Assembly: GCF_900169565.1 (NCBI RefSeq)
Contig: NZ_LT828648.1
Coordinates: 3,756,501-3,820,500, forward strand
DNA: 64,000 nucleotides
Direction of reading: 5' to 3'
Source: Nitrospira japonica
GTDB lineage: Bacteria; Nitrospirota; Nitrospiria; Nitrospirales; Nitrospiraceae
Both the position numbers and the translations under genes were made by a program. This document shows, piece after piece, positions 40,535 to 50,278 of this stretch; the first letter of the stretch is position 1; each line of letters starts with the position of its first letter. A model generated the notes under the pieces. That model was not told the origin of the DNA. It saw only the letters and a list, made by a program, of their open reading frames with translations, and did not search any database.

Positions 40535-41123
40535 CACCGAACCGGCAAGAAATCTGCGCGGATTTTTCTCAGTTCACTCTTCCATCCGCCTCGATCGCTC
40601 TGCCCGTCACCAGCCGTGCGGGCGGAACCGAAGCCGATGAGTCGCGGAAGCTCTGTCTCTCGGATCGAACCGGATCCGTCGGAACCTTGTGGGTGCCTGC
40701 GCACCGCCTCATTCATTTCTTGCGTCGCAACTTGTCGTAGGCGGTTCGGTCAGATGGTGGACAATGCATCCTTCCATTGCCGCCTTTCTCATTGACGGAA
40801 TACGACCCGGCTCCCTCACATGTGCGGAGTTTTTTTGTCGTGGCCGGAACGAGGCCGTTCTAGCACCAAGCATGCCGACGCCAAGGGTTTTCCCCACATG
40901 GATCTACCGTTAGGTAGAAAGACCCAATCCTGAGATAGAGCCGAATGAGGCGGGACCATTCATTTTGAGAAAATGCAAATCGTCAAAAACGGCCGACGGG
41001 ACAAATCCCCTCGTACGCGGATATGATGGAGAAGAGACATTTTCCGTAAACCAGTTCGGAATCCACTGTGACTCACGCCACGCGTCAAGCATTCCATTTG
41101 TCGATTCACGATCGGAGGGCGAC
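40535..41123. promoter_or_regulatory. Divergent intergenic region, presumed promoters for the siderophore cluster and the lipoprotein gene
   Basis: About 590 bases separate the leftward biosynthetic row from the rightward lipoprotein gene, by far the longest gap in the biosynthetic half. It holds the half-site near 40794, a T-run near 40830 and the AT-richer palindrome at 40961-40975. I see no convincing gene in it; a 60-codon minus frame at 40534-40716 lacks any recognisable feature. I could not place -35/-10 elements with confidence. Confidence 0.5.
40961..40975. promoter_or_regulatory. AT-rich inverted repeat CATTTT-GAG-AAAATG
   Basis: Perfect 6-base arms with a 3-base centre, 149 to 163 bases upstream of the lipoprotein start. 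It has some of the character of a Fur-family or other repressor operator but is not a clear match to the Fur consensus. Confidence 0.25.
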
Positions 41124-41774
41124 ATGAAAGATGTGCTCCGTGTGTCCCTGCTCCTGTGCGGTCTGCTGCTGACCGCCGGGTGCGCGCAAACTGTGGTCGT
41201 CGATGCATCCGGAACGACGAAGTCTGGAGCCGTTCCTCCACATGTCACGTACGTGGTGCTTCCCACGGCCGAAGTGGAGAAAGATCAGGCCTTCCCCGCG
41301 TACGCAGCGTTGGTGGCCGGCAAGATGGATGACCTGGGATACAAGAAAACGAGCGAGAAGACCGCCCAACTCGGCGTGTTCCTCGCGTACGCGACCCATG
41401 AAGGCGCTTCCGCCGCTCCCGCCAAGTCCGGTAATGCCGGCGCAAACATGGGCGGGATGGGTCCGGGAAGCCCGGGAGGCAGCGGCTATGGGATGTCGAG
41501 CGGGCCATCTCAGGATACGTCCGGGCAGCGCACGTACACCAATCAATTGGTCGTCGTCGTCGTGGATCTCCAAAAATCCAGCAACACCGGACCCGTCGTC
41601 GAACTGTGGCGCGGCGAAACCACGAATACCAGCCGTTCGAAAAACTTTGAGCAAGTGGCTCCGCTGATGGTGGATGCCGCTTTTCAGCATTTCGGCGAAA
41701 GCACTCCCAGCGCGGTGCGGCACCAATTCACCCTGGAGGACGGCAAGAAACCGCAGGAGATGAAGAACAAGTAA
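41124..41774 (+). CDS. Secreted lipoprotein, DUF4136-like
   Basis: 216 residues; the only rightward gene recognised in the window. The signal peptide ends in a lipobox LTAGC (Cys at about residue 20), so the mature protein is lipid-anchored. The fold signature, with repeated beta segments such as VTYVVLP, a GKMDDLGY helix and QLGVFLAY, resembles DUF4136-type lipoproteins. A Gly/Ser/Met-rich loop (about 105-135) interrupts it. The ATG at 41124 has GGAGGG at good spacing; the frame is open earlier but without a better start. Its position, divergent from the siderophore cluster, does not by itself prove a role in iron uptake. Function unknown. Confidence 0.8.
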   Translation: MKDVLRVSLLLCGLLLTAGCAQTVVVDASGTTKSGAVPPHVTYVVLPTAEVEKDQAFPAYAALVAGKMDDLGYKKTSEKTAQLGVFLAYATHEGASAAPAKSGNAGANMGGMGPGSPGGSGYGMSSGPSQDTSGQRTYTNQLVVVVVDLQKSSNTGPVVELWRGETTNTSRSKNFEQVAPLMVDAAFQHFGESTPSAVRHQFTLEDGKKPQEMKNK

Positions 41775-41823
41775 GTGGCTCCCGCCCCTTGGAGAAGCCG
41801 GCGGCGACGCATGACCGCCCGCG

Positions 41824-42039
41824 CTACAGGATATCGGAAGAATCGGCGATCGAGGAGGCGCGTGCCTCGGATCGGCCGACGCACCACAGCACCACGGCGA
41901 TCGGAGTGCCGAGCGTGATCCACGACACGACGTCCCAGATTCCGTCGCCGAGAAGCGCGGCGATCAATCCGACTCCGGTGAGCCACGCGAGACTCACCGG
42001 CATCGCCCAGATTTGACGGGTTGCGCGCGGACGACTCAT
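41824..42039 (-). CDS. Small inner-membrane protein next to the PepSY protein
   Basis: 71 residues from the ATG at 42039 (AAGG upstream). An in-frame ATG at 42090 would overlap the end of the PepSY gene and add a charged tail. Two membrane helices: MPVSLAWLTGVGLIAALLG and a second around WITLGTPIAVVLWCVG, separated by a short DGIWD loop. Small two-helix proteins of this kind accompany PepSY membrane proteins in TonB-receptor operons; they may be a subunit or assembly factor. No catalytic motif is visible. It is the last gene of its operon and converges on the lipoprotein gene. Confidence 0.65.
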   Translation of the reverse strand: MSRPRATRQIWAMPVSLAWLTGVGLIAALLGDGIWDVVSWITLGTPIAVVLWCVGRSEARASSIADSSDIL

Positions 42040-42073
42040 GGCTCTACCTTCAGCAGGACATTCATTCCGGGGC

Positions 42074-43213
42074 TTAGACTCGAACCGCATTCTGTGAGGG
42101 GTCGACGACGATCATATCCTCCACCCTCTGCTGCCGCTTTCTCCACCACAGGTACAGCCCGCTCCAAAGGACGACGATGGTGATCGCATCCAACAGCGCC
42201 CAGAGGATCTTGAGCGGCATGCCCCCATAGTCTCCGAAATGCAGCGGCTGGCTGACCAACAGCAGAGTCAGATACCAGGGAAGGTCCCGCCGGTCGCTGA
42301 CCTGGCCCGTTTCCGCATCGACCAACAGAGGCGCGAGCAGACGGGCCGTGAGCGGCGTGTCCCCCCGCATGAACACCATATAATGGTGAGAGCCGGCGAA
42401 GGGAGTTCCGGGAAAGGCAATGAATCGGATCAGCATGTCAGGCACCGCCCCTTCTGCAGCCCGGACGGCGTCGTCTACCGGACTGATACGGGCCGGCGGG
42501 TTCTTGCCTTTCCATGGCGCGATCATCTCGGAGATCTCCGTCATCTGCCAATAGCCCAACAGAGGACGGTCCAGCGTATTCACCACCCCCGTGATCCCCA
42601 CGACCAGCGCCCACAGCACCGTCACGATCCCGAGCAAATTGTGCAGATCCAGCCAGCGCAGCCGGGGGCCGCGAGCGCCTCGCACCAGTCCAAAGGGCAA
42701 CTTGCGCATGAAGGGGCCGTACACCACCACGCCTGAAACGACGGACGCGACGAAGAGCAACCCCATCACACCGAGAAACAGCGTTCCCGGCAATCCGGCC
42801 AACATATCGACGTGCAATCGAAAGAGGACATTGACGATCCCCTCATTCTGCGGCACCGCGTGAAGGAACTCGCCCGTTCTGGAGTCATACGTGAAGGTGG
42901 CGCTATTTTCCTGCGCCGCGGGCGTGTCGCCCATCGTCACGAACCAGGCGGGACCGTCGTCGTCGCGGATGAGAAACTTGACGTGGTCTTGCGGCCGCCT
43001 GGCCCGCGCATCCTGAATCAGTGCATCCAGAATGACAGGCTCGGCCCTCACGGCATGCTCGGGCGGTTCGACGGCTTCGCCCAGCCAGAGACGCAGTTCG
43101 TCGCTGAACACCAGCGGCAAACCGGTCAGGCAGAGAAGGAGCAGAAACACGGTGCAGACCAGGCTGGTCCACTTGTGAATCCAGTACCAGCGCCTGAACG
43201 AGTCGATGGTCAT
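42074..43213 (-). CDS. PepSY-associated membrane protein, putative ferrisiderophore reductase (PiuB/FoxB-like)
   Basis: 379 residues with four main membrane helices. The first is near residues 15-37 (VCTVFLLLLCLTGLPLVF), the second about 145-165, a third follows WLDLHNLLGIVTVLW, and the last is near 340-360. His residues in RRWYWIHKW, FRLHVD and DLHNLLG match the heme-ligating or redox-associated positions of this family. A periplasmic PepSY-like portion lies between the helices. Family members (FoxB, PiuB) are implicated in reducing iron on siderophores at the inner membrane. It starts 16 bases after the receptor gene stop, so it is the third part of the first receptor operon. Confidence 0.88.
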   Translation of the reverse strand: MTIDSFRRWYWIHKWTSLVCTVFLLLLCLTGLPLVFSDELRLWLGEAVEPPEHAVRAEPVILDALIQDARARRPQDHVKFLIRDDDGPAWFVTMGDTPAAQENSATFTYDSRTGEFLHAVPQNEGIVNVLFRLHVDMLAGLPGTLFLGVMGLLFVASVVSGVVVYGPFMRKLPFGLVRGARGPRLRWLDLHNLLGIVTVLWALVVGITGVVNTLDRPLLGYWQMTEISEMIAPWKGKNPPARISPVDDAVRAAEGAVPDMLIRFIAFPGTPFAGSHHYMVFMRGDTPLTARLLAPLLVDAETGQVSDRRDLPWYLTLLLVSQPLHFGDYGGMPLKILWALLDAITIVVLWSGLYLWWRKRQQRVEDMIVVDPSQNAVRV

Positions 43214-43228
43214 ATCAACAAGCCAGCC

Positions 43229-45721
43229 TCAATAGAATTCCAACTTGATCGATCCGAGAAAGGTCAGGGGCGCACCGGGGAACCCGGCCATCGCGCGGCT
43301 CTGGCCGCCGCTGTAGAAATAATCCTGATTGAGCAAGTTCTGCGCGTTCAGCTGTGCGATCAGGTTGGTATGCGGGAAGATCTCCGGCTTGCGATAGTAC
43401 AGCGCCGCGTCGGTCCGCACATACCCCGGAAGCTCGAACGTATTCGCCAAGTCCCCCGCCCGCTCGCCCGCGGCGAAAATGCCAGCGCCGACGCCGAAAC
43501 CTTTCAACGGAGCGACCTGGAAGTCGTACGTGGTCCAGAAACTCCCCGTGTTCCGCGCCACCAATGGCAAGCGATTGCCGACGATCGCCCTGGTGTCTTC
43601 CGTAACCCGCGCGTCGGTATAAGCGTACGTCGCAATGACCTTCCATCCTTCCGCCAACTGCGCGGTCAGATCGAACTCGACACCCTGGCTCCGTTGAGCC
43701 CCCGTCTGAATGAAAAAGAGCGGGTTGACGGGGTCGGGCGCAAGAACGTTGGTTTTGTCGATTCGATAGACGGCCAGAGTGGACGTCAGACGTCCGGGGA
43801 CGATGACACTCTTGACTCCGGCTTCGTACTGCGTGCCTCTCGTCGGATCGAATTGATTGCTGGCGGCGGTGAACGGGCCGAAGTTCGGCTGAAACGAACG
43901 CGTGAAGTTCGCATAGACCGAAAACGATTCCCACGGCTGATAGGTCATGCCGACGCGCGGGCTGAAGGCATAGTTCTCGGCCTTGGTGTCCACGCCGTTG
44001 ACTCCGCTGTGTTGGTAGAAGTAATCGCCGCGCGCACCCACCAATACATGGAAATTGTACGGCAGGGAGATCTGATCCTGGACGTAGCCGCCCAGGGCAT
44101 TCGCGAAGCTGTTGCTGAACGGGATTCTCTGCAAATTCGGCTCGGGGGTTTGATTGTAGACGGGATTGAAGATACTAACCGTGTCGAACGGCACGGCGGC
44201 TTGATTGTAGGACGCGTATTGCCGGCCGAGTTCGGCGCCGGTCAGGATTTCATGCTTGATCGAACCGGTCGACAGCTTGCCGATGACATCGTTGCGCCAG
44301 TAGTAGCTGGAGATGGGAGCCAACTGATTGAAGAAAAACCGGGCCAGCGACTGGTTCCCCAATACCGCCAGGGGAACGGTGCGAGCCGCCGTGGCGGTGG
44401 ACATATCGGCCCTGAATCGGCTTTCGATGCGCCAGGCGTCGTTGAACTGGTGCAGGACTGAGAGAGCGGCGCGCCCTTCTTCGAACGCCATGGTATCGAA
44501 CGGTTCGCCATAAAAGCGGGTATCCGGCACCGGCGCGACGCCGGTGCCGATCGCCGGGAGTCCGGAATCCGGAGTCCGGCGATCCCGGATGTACTCGCCT
44601 TCCACGCTGATCGTCGTATGATTGCTCGCCTTCCACGTAAAGACCGGGGCGACGAAGTAACGAAAGCCGTGCACGTAGTCCCGGAAACTCTCCGAGTTCT
44701 CGTAGGCACCGTTGACCCGGAACAGTAATTTTTTACCTTCGTCGAGCGGCCCCGTGACGTCGATCATGGTGCGGTAATAGTTATAGCTTCCGACGATCTG
44801 ATCGATGGAAGCGTACCGGTCCGCCTGCGGCTGTTTCGTCAGAATATTGACGATACCGCCCGGTTCGCTTCTGCCGTAGAGGACCGAAGCGGGCCCTTTC
44901 AGAACTTCGATCCGCTGCATGTTGGCCACGTCCCGATATGTCAGCGCCTGATTCTGATCGTCGTTCCGGAGATAGTTCTTGAAGTACCCGCAGGGGAATC
45001 CCCGGCAATAGGCCACATCGGCCGCAATCCCCGACTGGCCGGCATCGCCGAGCGCGACGCCGCTGACGTTGCGCAGCGCCTGTTCGACACGAACCGCCCG
45101 CTGGTCTTGAATGACGTTTTGCGTCACGACCGCGATGGACTGGGGGACCTGAATGATCGGAGTATCGGTGCGCGTGGCCGTGTTGGCGTCCTCCGCCACA
45201 TAGTTGGCCGTATCGTCGCGTGTCCGGACATCCTTCACCACGACTTCCGGCACTCTGACCGGCTTGGGAGCAGCCGCGCCGTCGCCGGACACGGATGACG
45301 CGCCGTCGGCCATCACGACCGCCCCGGCCGCTCCGGCCGCGGCCAACGGCACGACCACCGGAAGAGACGAGGTTTGCTCCAGCGTGAACGTCGTGGCGTC
45401 GATGAACCGGTAGGTCACGCCCGTTCCCTCGAGAAGGCGGTCGAGCGCGGCCTCAGGGGTAAACGTTCCCTGCACACCGTGGCTCGGCACATCCTGTCGA
45501 ATGCCGTCCCCATACAGGACTTGGTACCGCGTCGTCGCGGCAAAAGCCGCGATTGCGGCGCCCAGAGGTTGTGCTTCGATATTGAACGCACGGGCGGTCG
45601 GTGCGGGAGGTTGACCCATCTCATGAGACTGCGCGTAAACAGGCATGGGGCCGAGCCCCGTCGCGACAGGGGCCGACAGGCTGCACAATACGAAGAGGGC
45701 ACGGAAAACGAGACGCCGCAT
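43229..45721 (-). CDS. TonB-dependent siderophore receptor with STN signalling domain (receptor 1)
   Basis: 830 residues. Signal peptide to about residue 31, then an STN domain (about 43-115, FNIEAQPLGAAI...) that relays to FecR. An Ala/Gly/Val-rich stretch follows, then a TonB-box-like PEVVVKD, a plug domain (PQSIAVVTQ to VNILTKQP) and the beta-barrel, ending in an aromatic residue. The plug contains a CRGFPC pair, an unusual local disulfide candidate. A perfect TAAGGAG precedes the ATG at 45721. Upstream lie its own FecR and FecI; downstream are the PepSY protein and a small membrane protein. The receptor is of the siderophore type; which siderophore cannot be told from sequence. Confidence 0.95.
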   Translation of the reverse strand: MRRLVFRALFVLCSLSAPVATGLGPMPVYAQSHEMGQPPAPTARAFNIEAQPLGAAIAAFAATTRYQVLYGDGIRQDVPSHGVQGTFTPEAALDRLLEGTGVTYRFIDATTFTLEQTSSLPVVVPLAAAGAAGAVVMADGASSVSGDGAAAPKPVRVPEVVVKDVRTRDDTANYVAEDANTATRTDTPIIQVPQSIAVVTQNVIQDQRAVRVEQALRNVSGVALGDAGQSGIAADVAYCRGFPCGYFKNYLRNDDQNQALTYRDVANMQRIEVLKGPASVLYGRSEPGGIVNILTKQPQADRYASIDQIVGSYNYYRTMIDVTGPLDEGKKLLFRVNGAYENSESFRDYVHGFRYFVAPVFTWKASNHTTISVEGEYIRDRRTPDSGLPAIGTGVAPVPDTRFYGEPFDTMAFEEGRAALSVLHQFNDAWRIESRFRADMSTATAARTVPLAVLGNQSLARFFFNQLAPISSYYWRNDVIGKLSTGSIKHEILTGAELGRQYASYNQAAVPFDTVSIFNPVYNQTPEPNLQRIPFSNSFANALGGYVQDQISLPYNFHVLVGARGDYFYQHSGVNGVDTKAENYAFSPRVGMTYQPWESFSVYANFTRSFQPNFGPFTAASNQFDPTRGTQYEAGVKSVIVPGRLTSTLAVYRIDKTNVLAPDPVNPLFFIQTGAQRSQGVEFDLTAQLAEGWKVIATYAYTDARVTEDTRAIVGNRLPLVARNTGSFWTTYDFQVAPLKGFGVGAGIFAAGERAGDLANTFELPGYVRTDAALYYRKPEIFPHTNLIAQLNAQNLLNQDYFYSGGQSRAMAGFPGAPLTFLGSIKLEFY

Positions 45722-45918
45722 AGTGACTCCTTACGCAGTATCGGTACGAATCGGCTTCATAGCGATACAACGGACGGCGCGTTCGAACCCGCATCCGGCA
45801 TGACAACTTTTTTTTCGCGTGTGCGCGGCGCCTCGAGACGAGAGGACTGCCGCACCGGGCAGGAATTTACCAAGCCGTGCCCCATGGGAGCCTGAACCCC
45901 TTCCAGGAGAACAACGGC

Positions 45919-46917
45919 TTAGTAGAGGACAAGAATGTTGAGAGGAAGTGACAGGGAGCGGACATGGAATGTCCGCTCGACAGCGCGGACTACGGCGTCT
46001 GGATCGTGGATATCGAACACCCCGTTCACCGGGAGTTGTCTGAGCCTCGGGCCCGCCACAAAAACCCGTCTGTCCCACTGCTGGTTCAGTTCATCGATGA
46101 CTTCTGCCAGCGGTCTTTTGTTGAAGACCATTTGCCCTCGCTGCCAGGCAAGGCTCGTCACCGGGTCGCTCCGCCGCAGCGATCCCATCCCGTCCGACCC
46201 GGAATAGCTGACGGCCTCGTTGTGCGAAACCTCGACCGATGAGTCGGCGACGGTTCCCCCGCCGGAGCGAGGAGACGGTGAAACACGGACGACCCCTTCG
46301 ACGACGGTGACGGTGGCCGTCGATTCACGAAGCCTGACGTTGAATTCGGTTCCCACCGCTCTCGTCGTTCCGAGGCCGGCATGTACCTCGAACGGCCGCT
46401 TCGAATCCTTGGCCACGACAAAGAATGCTTCACCCGCTTCCAATTCCATTCCGCGGTGCTGTCCGGTAAATGCCACGCGTACGGTCGTATTGGAATTGAG
46501 CAGAACGGACGAACCGTCCTCCAGCTGAAATCGTCGATGCTCGCCTTTAGCCGTCTTGAGGACATCGGGAGACAATGGAGTTGACGCGGGCCTGAAAAAG
46601 ACCAGGAACAGGAGCGCCATGCAGGCGGCCACGGCAGGCACCCACCACCTGGCCCAGACCCTTGATCGGGAAGGCGTTTTGAAGAGCTGCTCATCCCAGG
46701 CTTCCAACGCCAGACGACGAAGCTTCCCCACGAACATTTCCGCTTCCGAATAGGCGTTGCGATGCGAGTCGCTCAAGGCAAGCCACGCGGCGAACCCGGC
46801 ACGGTCCGCATCGGTGGCTTCCTCGGATTGCAGACGGACCAGCCAGGCGACAGCCTGATCCTGGAGATGGCGTTGGGGAAGCTGTGGGTCGATCATGTCA
46901 AATACGGCGCCGTCCAT
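45919..46917 (-). CDS. FecR-family anti-sigma / sigma-regulator (cassette 1)
   Basis: 332 residues. The N-terminal cytoplasmic part (WLVRLQ..., FAAWLALSDSHRNAY) is the sigma-binding DUF4880-type region. One membrane helix follows (about 90-108), then the periplasmic FecR domain (RRFQLEDGSSVLLN, GTEFNVR) and a C-terminal STN-contacting part. It should receive the signal from receptor 1 and control the sigma factor encoded 36 bases upstream. The ATG at 46917 has AAGGA upstream. A gap of 197 bases before the receptor gene leaves room for a sigma-dependent promoter. Confidence 0.93.
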   Translation of the reverse strand: MDGAVFDMIDPQLPQRHLQDQAVAWLVRLQSEEATDADRAGFAAWLALSDSHRNAYSEAEMFVGKLRRLALEAWDEQLFKTPSRSRVWARWWVPAVAACMALLFLVFFRPASTPLSPDVLKTAKGEHRRFQLEDGSSVLLNSNTTVRVAFTGQHRGMELEAGEAFFVVAKDSKRPFEVHAGLGTTRAVGTEFNVRLRESTATVTVVEGVVRVSPSPRSGGGTVADSSVEVSHNEAVSYSGSDGMGSLRRSDPVTSLAWQRGQMVFNKRPLAEVIDELNQQWDRRVFVAGPRLRQLPVNGVFDIHDPDAVVRAVERTFHVRSLSLPLNILVLY

Positions 46918-46953
46918 CCCTATCCTTACACAACGATTGTCCCGAGGAAAGCC

Positions 46954-47508
46954 TCACCCATGGCTTGCGTCGCCCCGTCCCTCGACATACCCGCGACAAT
47001 GAATGATCGCCTTGCTCATGTGCTTCTCGACCGCACTGATTGAAATACCAAGACGATCGGCAATTTGCCCGTAGGACAATTCCTGCGACATGCGTAAGAG
47101 AAATACCATTCGGCATTTCTCGGGCAACGCGGCGATGGCCTGTTTGAACAGCCTATCCTCCTGCTTCGCCGCGATCGCCGCGTCCGGAGCCGGTGCCGTT
47201 GAGGCGACCACGAGGTCGTCGATGCTCCCGGCATCGAGTTTCTCCCGCATGCGCTCATGTCTTGCATGGTCCGTGGCCAAGTTTGCTGCGACTCTGAAGA
47301 CCAGCGCGCGCGGATTCGTGTGTCGGGGTTGCTCGCCTCTCATCGCCAAGCGAATGTACGTATCCTGCACGATGTCCGCCGCAGCTTCAGGGCATCCCAC
47401 TCGGCGGGTAAGAAACGACTTCAGCTCTTTCACGCAGGCGTGAAACGCGTTGAACAGTTGCGATTCGCCGAACGGCTGCGGACTGGATTCGGAGTTGGGT
47501 TCAGTCAT
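46954..47508 (-). CDS. ECF sigma factor, FecI type (cassette 1)
   Basis: 184 residues with region 2 (ADIVQDTYIRLA, ALVFRVAANLATDHAR) and region 4 helix-turn-helix (LSYGQIADRLGISISAVEKHMSKAI), the FecI/iron-transport ECF pattern. It should direct transcription of the receptor 1 operon when signalled through FecR. An interrupted inverted repeat (TTGATC...GATCAA, 47513-47533) lies just before the start and overlaps the weak ribosome-binding site, so it could influence expression. Confidence 0.94.
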   Translation of the reverse strand: MTEPNSESSPQPFGESQLFNAFHACVKELKSFLTRRVGCPEAAADIVQDTYIRLAMRGEQPRHTNPRALVFRVAANLATDHARHERMREKLDAGSIDDLVVASTAPAPDAAIAAKQEDRLFKQAIAALPEKCRMVFLLRMSQELSYGQIADRLGISISAVEKHMSKAIIHCRGYVEGRGDASHG

Positions 47509-47713
47509 GGCCTTGATCGACGTACAGGATCAACGAAGCCTGACTCTAGACTGAACAAAAGTAAGAGGGAATGTTCGTAGGCCGGAAAATCACGTGGCGG
47601 ATGATGAAATCGCCGGACTGATCAATGCGGCAGGAAAGGGTGCAAACGCTCCACAAGTCCGGCTACTTACGAGGAATAGCCGGCACTCCACCGGCTTCCG
47701 GGCCTCGGCAACT

Positions 47714-50278
47714 CTAGAATTTTATCCCCACCGTGGCCAACACGGTAAAGGGCTCGCCGAACAGAAATTGCGGAGTTCCGTTGTACGACGTCGCCACGTA
47801 CCGCTGGTTAAGCAGGTTTCGCATGTTCACCGCCACGTCGACCCCCTTGGCTCCCAGCCAATTTCCATGCTCGAGTGCCCGGTTGTAATACACCGCCCCG
47901 TCCGCTCTGATATAGCCCGGCATGACCGGCTGATCGACGAAGATCGATCCGTTTCGATCCGAATACGCGAAGAGTCCGCCGCCAACGCCGAATCCCCGCA
48001 GCATCCCCTCCTGAAAATGGTATGTCGACCAGATGGTGAACTTGTTATAAGGCACGTTCGCCAGACGCTTATTGAGCAACTGGGGATCATTGTCTTTCGT
48101 CACTTCGGCGTCCGTATAGGCATAGCTGGCGATCACATTCCATCCGGGCGTCACCCGGGCGGTGACGTCCAACTCGACGCCTTGACTCCGCTGCTCGCCC
48201 GTTGCGACCTGAAACAAAAAGTTCGACGGATCGGTCGTGAGCACGTTCTGGCGAGTGAGATGAAACCACGCGAGAGTGGCGGATACCCGGTTTTCGAGCG
48301 CGAAGATCTTGGCCCCCACTTCATATTGGGTGGATCGCTCCGGGTTGAACAACTGGCCGCTCGCATTGAACGAGCCCGGCGAGCTCGGCTGAAACCCCCT
48401 GGTCCAAGAGGTATAGAGCGAGACCGGCTCGATCGGTTGATAGACCAGGCCCAACCGGGGACTGACAGCCGTGGTGTCCGACGAATCGCTCGTCGCAGCG
48501 GTCTGATTCATCTGATGGACATAGTCGAATCTCAGGCCGGCGACGGCTTTTAGGTTGTGCAGGATGGCGATCTGATCCTGCATGTAGAACCCGGCGGTCC
48601 TATTGGTCGCCAGAAAGTTGTTCGGCGGGTCGGTAAACGGCAACGGCGGAATGGAATAGTCCGGCGCATAGAGGTCGAGCGGCGGTGCGGCGCCGACTTG
48701 ATACATGAACTGATCGGTTTTCTCTTGGCGCAACTCGAAACCGGTCAAGAGCGTGTGATCCATCTCCAGAAACCGCAGATGACCGATGAGATTCGTGATC
48801 ATCGAATCGGCATGCCGCCGGTTGATGGCCGGCTGCAACACTTGCAATCTTTGGAGTGTCCGCTGATCGGGATCCAATGTATCCGGGAACGCGTAGAGGC
48901 TGTTCTTGTCATCCGTCACGATCGAATGCCGATAGGCATTGCGAATGGACCAGGCATCATTGAATTGATGGCTGATATCGTAGCCGACCCGATAAGAGGT
49001 GCGGTTGAGATTGCTGAAATTCCCGAGCGTCACGGATCGGTTGCGGGGCAGCGGGCCGTTGATGTTCGGGAGATACGTCCCCTCCGCCGGAAGACCGTAG
49101 GGATCGTTGCTCCATCTGCGCAGATAATCGAAATCAACCGTCAACGCCGTCCGGGCGCCCATGAGCCAGGTCACGCTGGGAGCCACCGCCACGAGATCGC
49201 GATTGGCAAAGTCGATGAAGCTATTGGCCTTCTGGCCGGCGACGTTCAACCGATAGAGCAGAGTCTTGCTGGCATTGAGCGGACCCGTGGCGTCAATTTC
49301 AGACCGATAGAAGTTGAAGTTGCCGAGCGTCACGTTGGCCGAATATGCGGCTTCGGACAGCGCCTTGTTGGTTACCACGTTGATGATACCGCCCGGGTCG
49401 CCCTGCCCGTAGAGCACTGCCGCCGGCCCTTTCAATACTTCGATCCGCCTGATGTTGTACGTGTCGGAGGCGATAAACTGCGCGAACGGATCCAGCAACC
49501 CGTTGCGAAAGTAGCTCCGCTCGGTGGCCACGAACCCGCGAATGAGGAGATTGTCGTACAGCGAGAGCGCGGCGTCGGTGGCGTTGATGCCTGACACGTT
49601 CTCCAGCGTGTTTTGCAGCCGGAACGTGCGTTGCTCCTCGATCACCTTTCTGGTGATGACCTGCACGGACTGTGGGACGTCGCGAATCGGCGTGTCGGTC
49701 CTCATCGCCGTGCCGTCCTCCTGCGCGACGTACGACTTCGTATCGTTGTCCCGCTCCCGCACGTCCTTGACGAAAATCTCCGGTACCTTCACGGGCTTTT
49801 GACCGGCCGCGATGCTCGACGTTCCTTCTTCGGCTGAGGCCGCAACGACAGCGCCGGCGGCAGCCCCGGCTGCGGCGCCCGCAACCACCGGGGCGACAAG
49901 AGAGGACGTCGCCCGCTCCAAGGTGACCGTATCGTCGCTGGACGACCGATAGGTCAATCCGGTCCCGCTCAGCATCCCATCCAGCGCCTCCCGCGCCGAG
50001 TGCCGCCCGCTGACTCCCGGAGACACCACCCCGCGCGTGATGTCCGCTCCATAGCCCACCTGCCAGTTGGTGACCTTGATGAACTCGTCGATGGCCGACG
50101 ACAGCGGCTGCGACGGGATGTCAAACGTATACATCGGCTCAGACATGGCAACCTGCGCCTCTTCGGCATGGGCAATTGCCCCCACAGACACACATGGCGA
50201 CACACCGAGTTCCACCATTACGCACAACCATCCTAGTCCTCTCATCCAAGCTCGGACGGTTCTCTTCTCCGACGTCAT
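47714..50278 (-). CDS. TonB-dependent siderophore receptor with STN signalling domain (receptor 2)
   Basis: 854 residues. Signal peptide to about residue 39, STN domain (about 50-120, FDIPSQPLSSAIDEF), then a hydrophobic Ala/Gly/Val-rich linker, TonB-box-like PEIFVKD, plug (PQSVQVITR to INVVTNK) and barrel, ending in Phe. GAGGAG precedes the ATG at 50278. Its regulators (FecR2, FecI2) lie immediately upstream with a 173-base gap. The overall pattern is the FecA/FpvA transducer type. No reductase gene follows it; the next gene is FecI of cassette 1. Confidence 0.95.
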   Translation of the reverse strand: MTSEKRTVRAWMRGLGWLCVMVELGVSPCVSVGAIAHAEEAQVAMSEPMYTFDIPSQPLSSAIDEFIKVTNWQVGYGADITRGVVSPGVSGRHSAREALDGMLSGTGLTYRSSSDDTVTLERATSSLVAPVVAGAAAGAAAGAVVAASAEEGTSSIAAGQKPVKVPEIFVKDVRERDNDTKSYVAQEDGTAMRTDTPIRDVPQSVQVITRKVIEEQRTFRLQNTLENVSGINATDAALSLYDNLLIRGFVATERSYFRNGLLDPFAQFIASDTYNIRRIEVLKGPAAVLYGQGDPGGIINVVTNKALSEAAYSANVTLGNFNFYRSEIDATGPLNASKTLLYRLNVAGQKANSFIDFANRDLVAVAPSVTWLMGARTALTVDFDYLRRWSNDPYGLPAEGTYLPNINGPLPRNRSVTLGNFSNLNRTSYRVGYDISHQFNDAWSIRNAYRHSIVTDDKNSLYAFPDTLDPDQRTLQRLQVLQPAINRRHADSMITNLIGHLRFLEMDHTLLTGFELRQEKTDQFMYQVGAAPPLDLYAPDYSIPPLPFTDPPNNFLATNRTAGFYMQDQIAILHNLKAVAGLRFDYVHQMNQTAATSDSSDTTAVSPRLGLVYQPIEPVSLYTSWTRGFQPSSPGSFNASGQLFNPERSTQYEVGAKIFALENRVSATLAWFHLTRQNVLTTDPSNFLFQVATGEQRSQGVELDVTARVTPGWNVIASYAYTDAEVTKDNDPQLLNKRLANVPYNKFTIWSTYHFQEGMLRGFGVGGGLFAYSDRNGSIFVDQPVMPGYIRADGAVYYNRALEHGNWLGAKGVDVAVNMRNLLNQRYVATSYNGTPQFLFGEPFTVLATVGIKF

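Noticed and set aside
40534-40716. A 60-codon minus-strand frame upstream of the FAAL gene
   Set aside because: No domain, no convincing ribosome-binding site and it lies in the presumed promoter region.
47678-47696. AGCCGG/CCGGCT hairpin after receptor 2
   Set aside because: Short stem with a 7-base loop and no following T-run; too weak to call.
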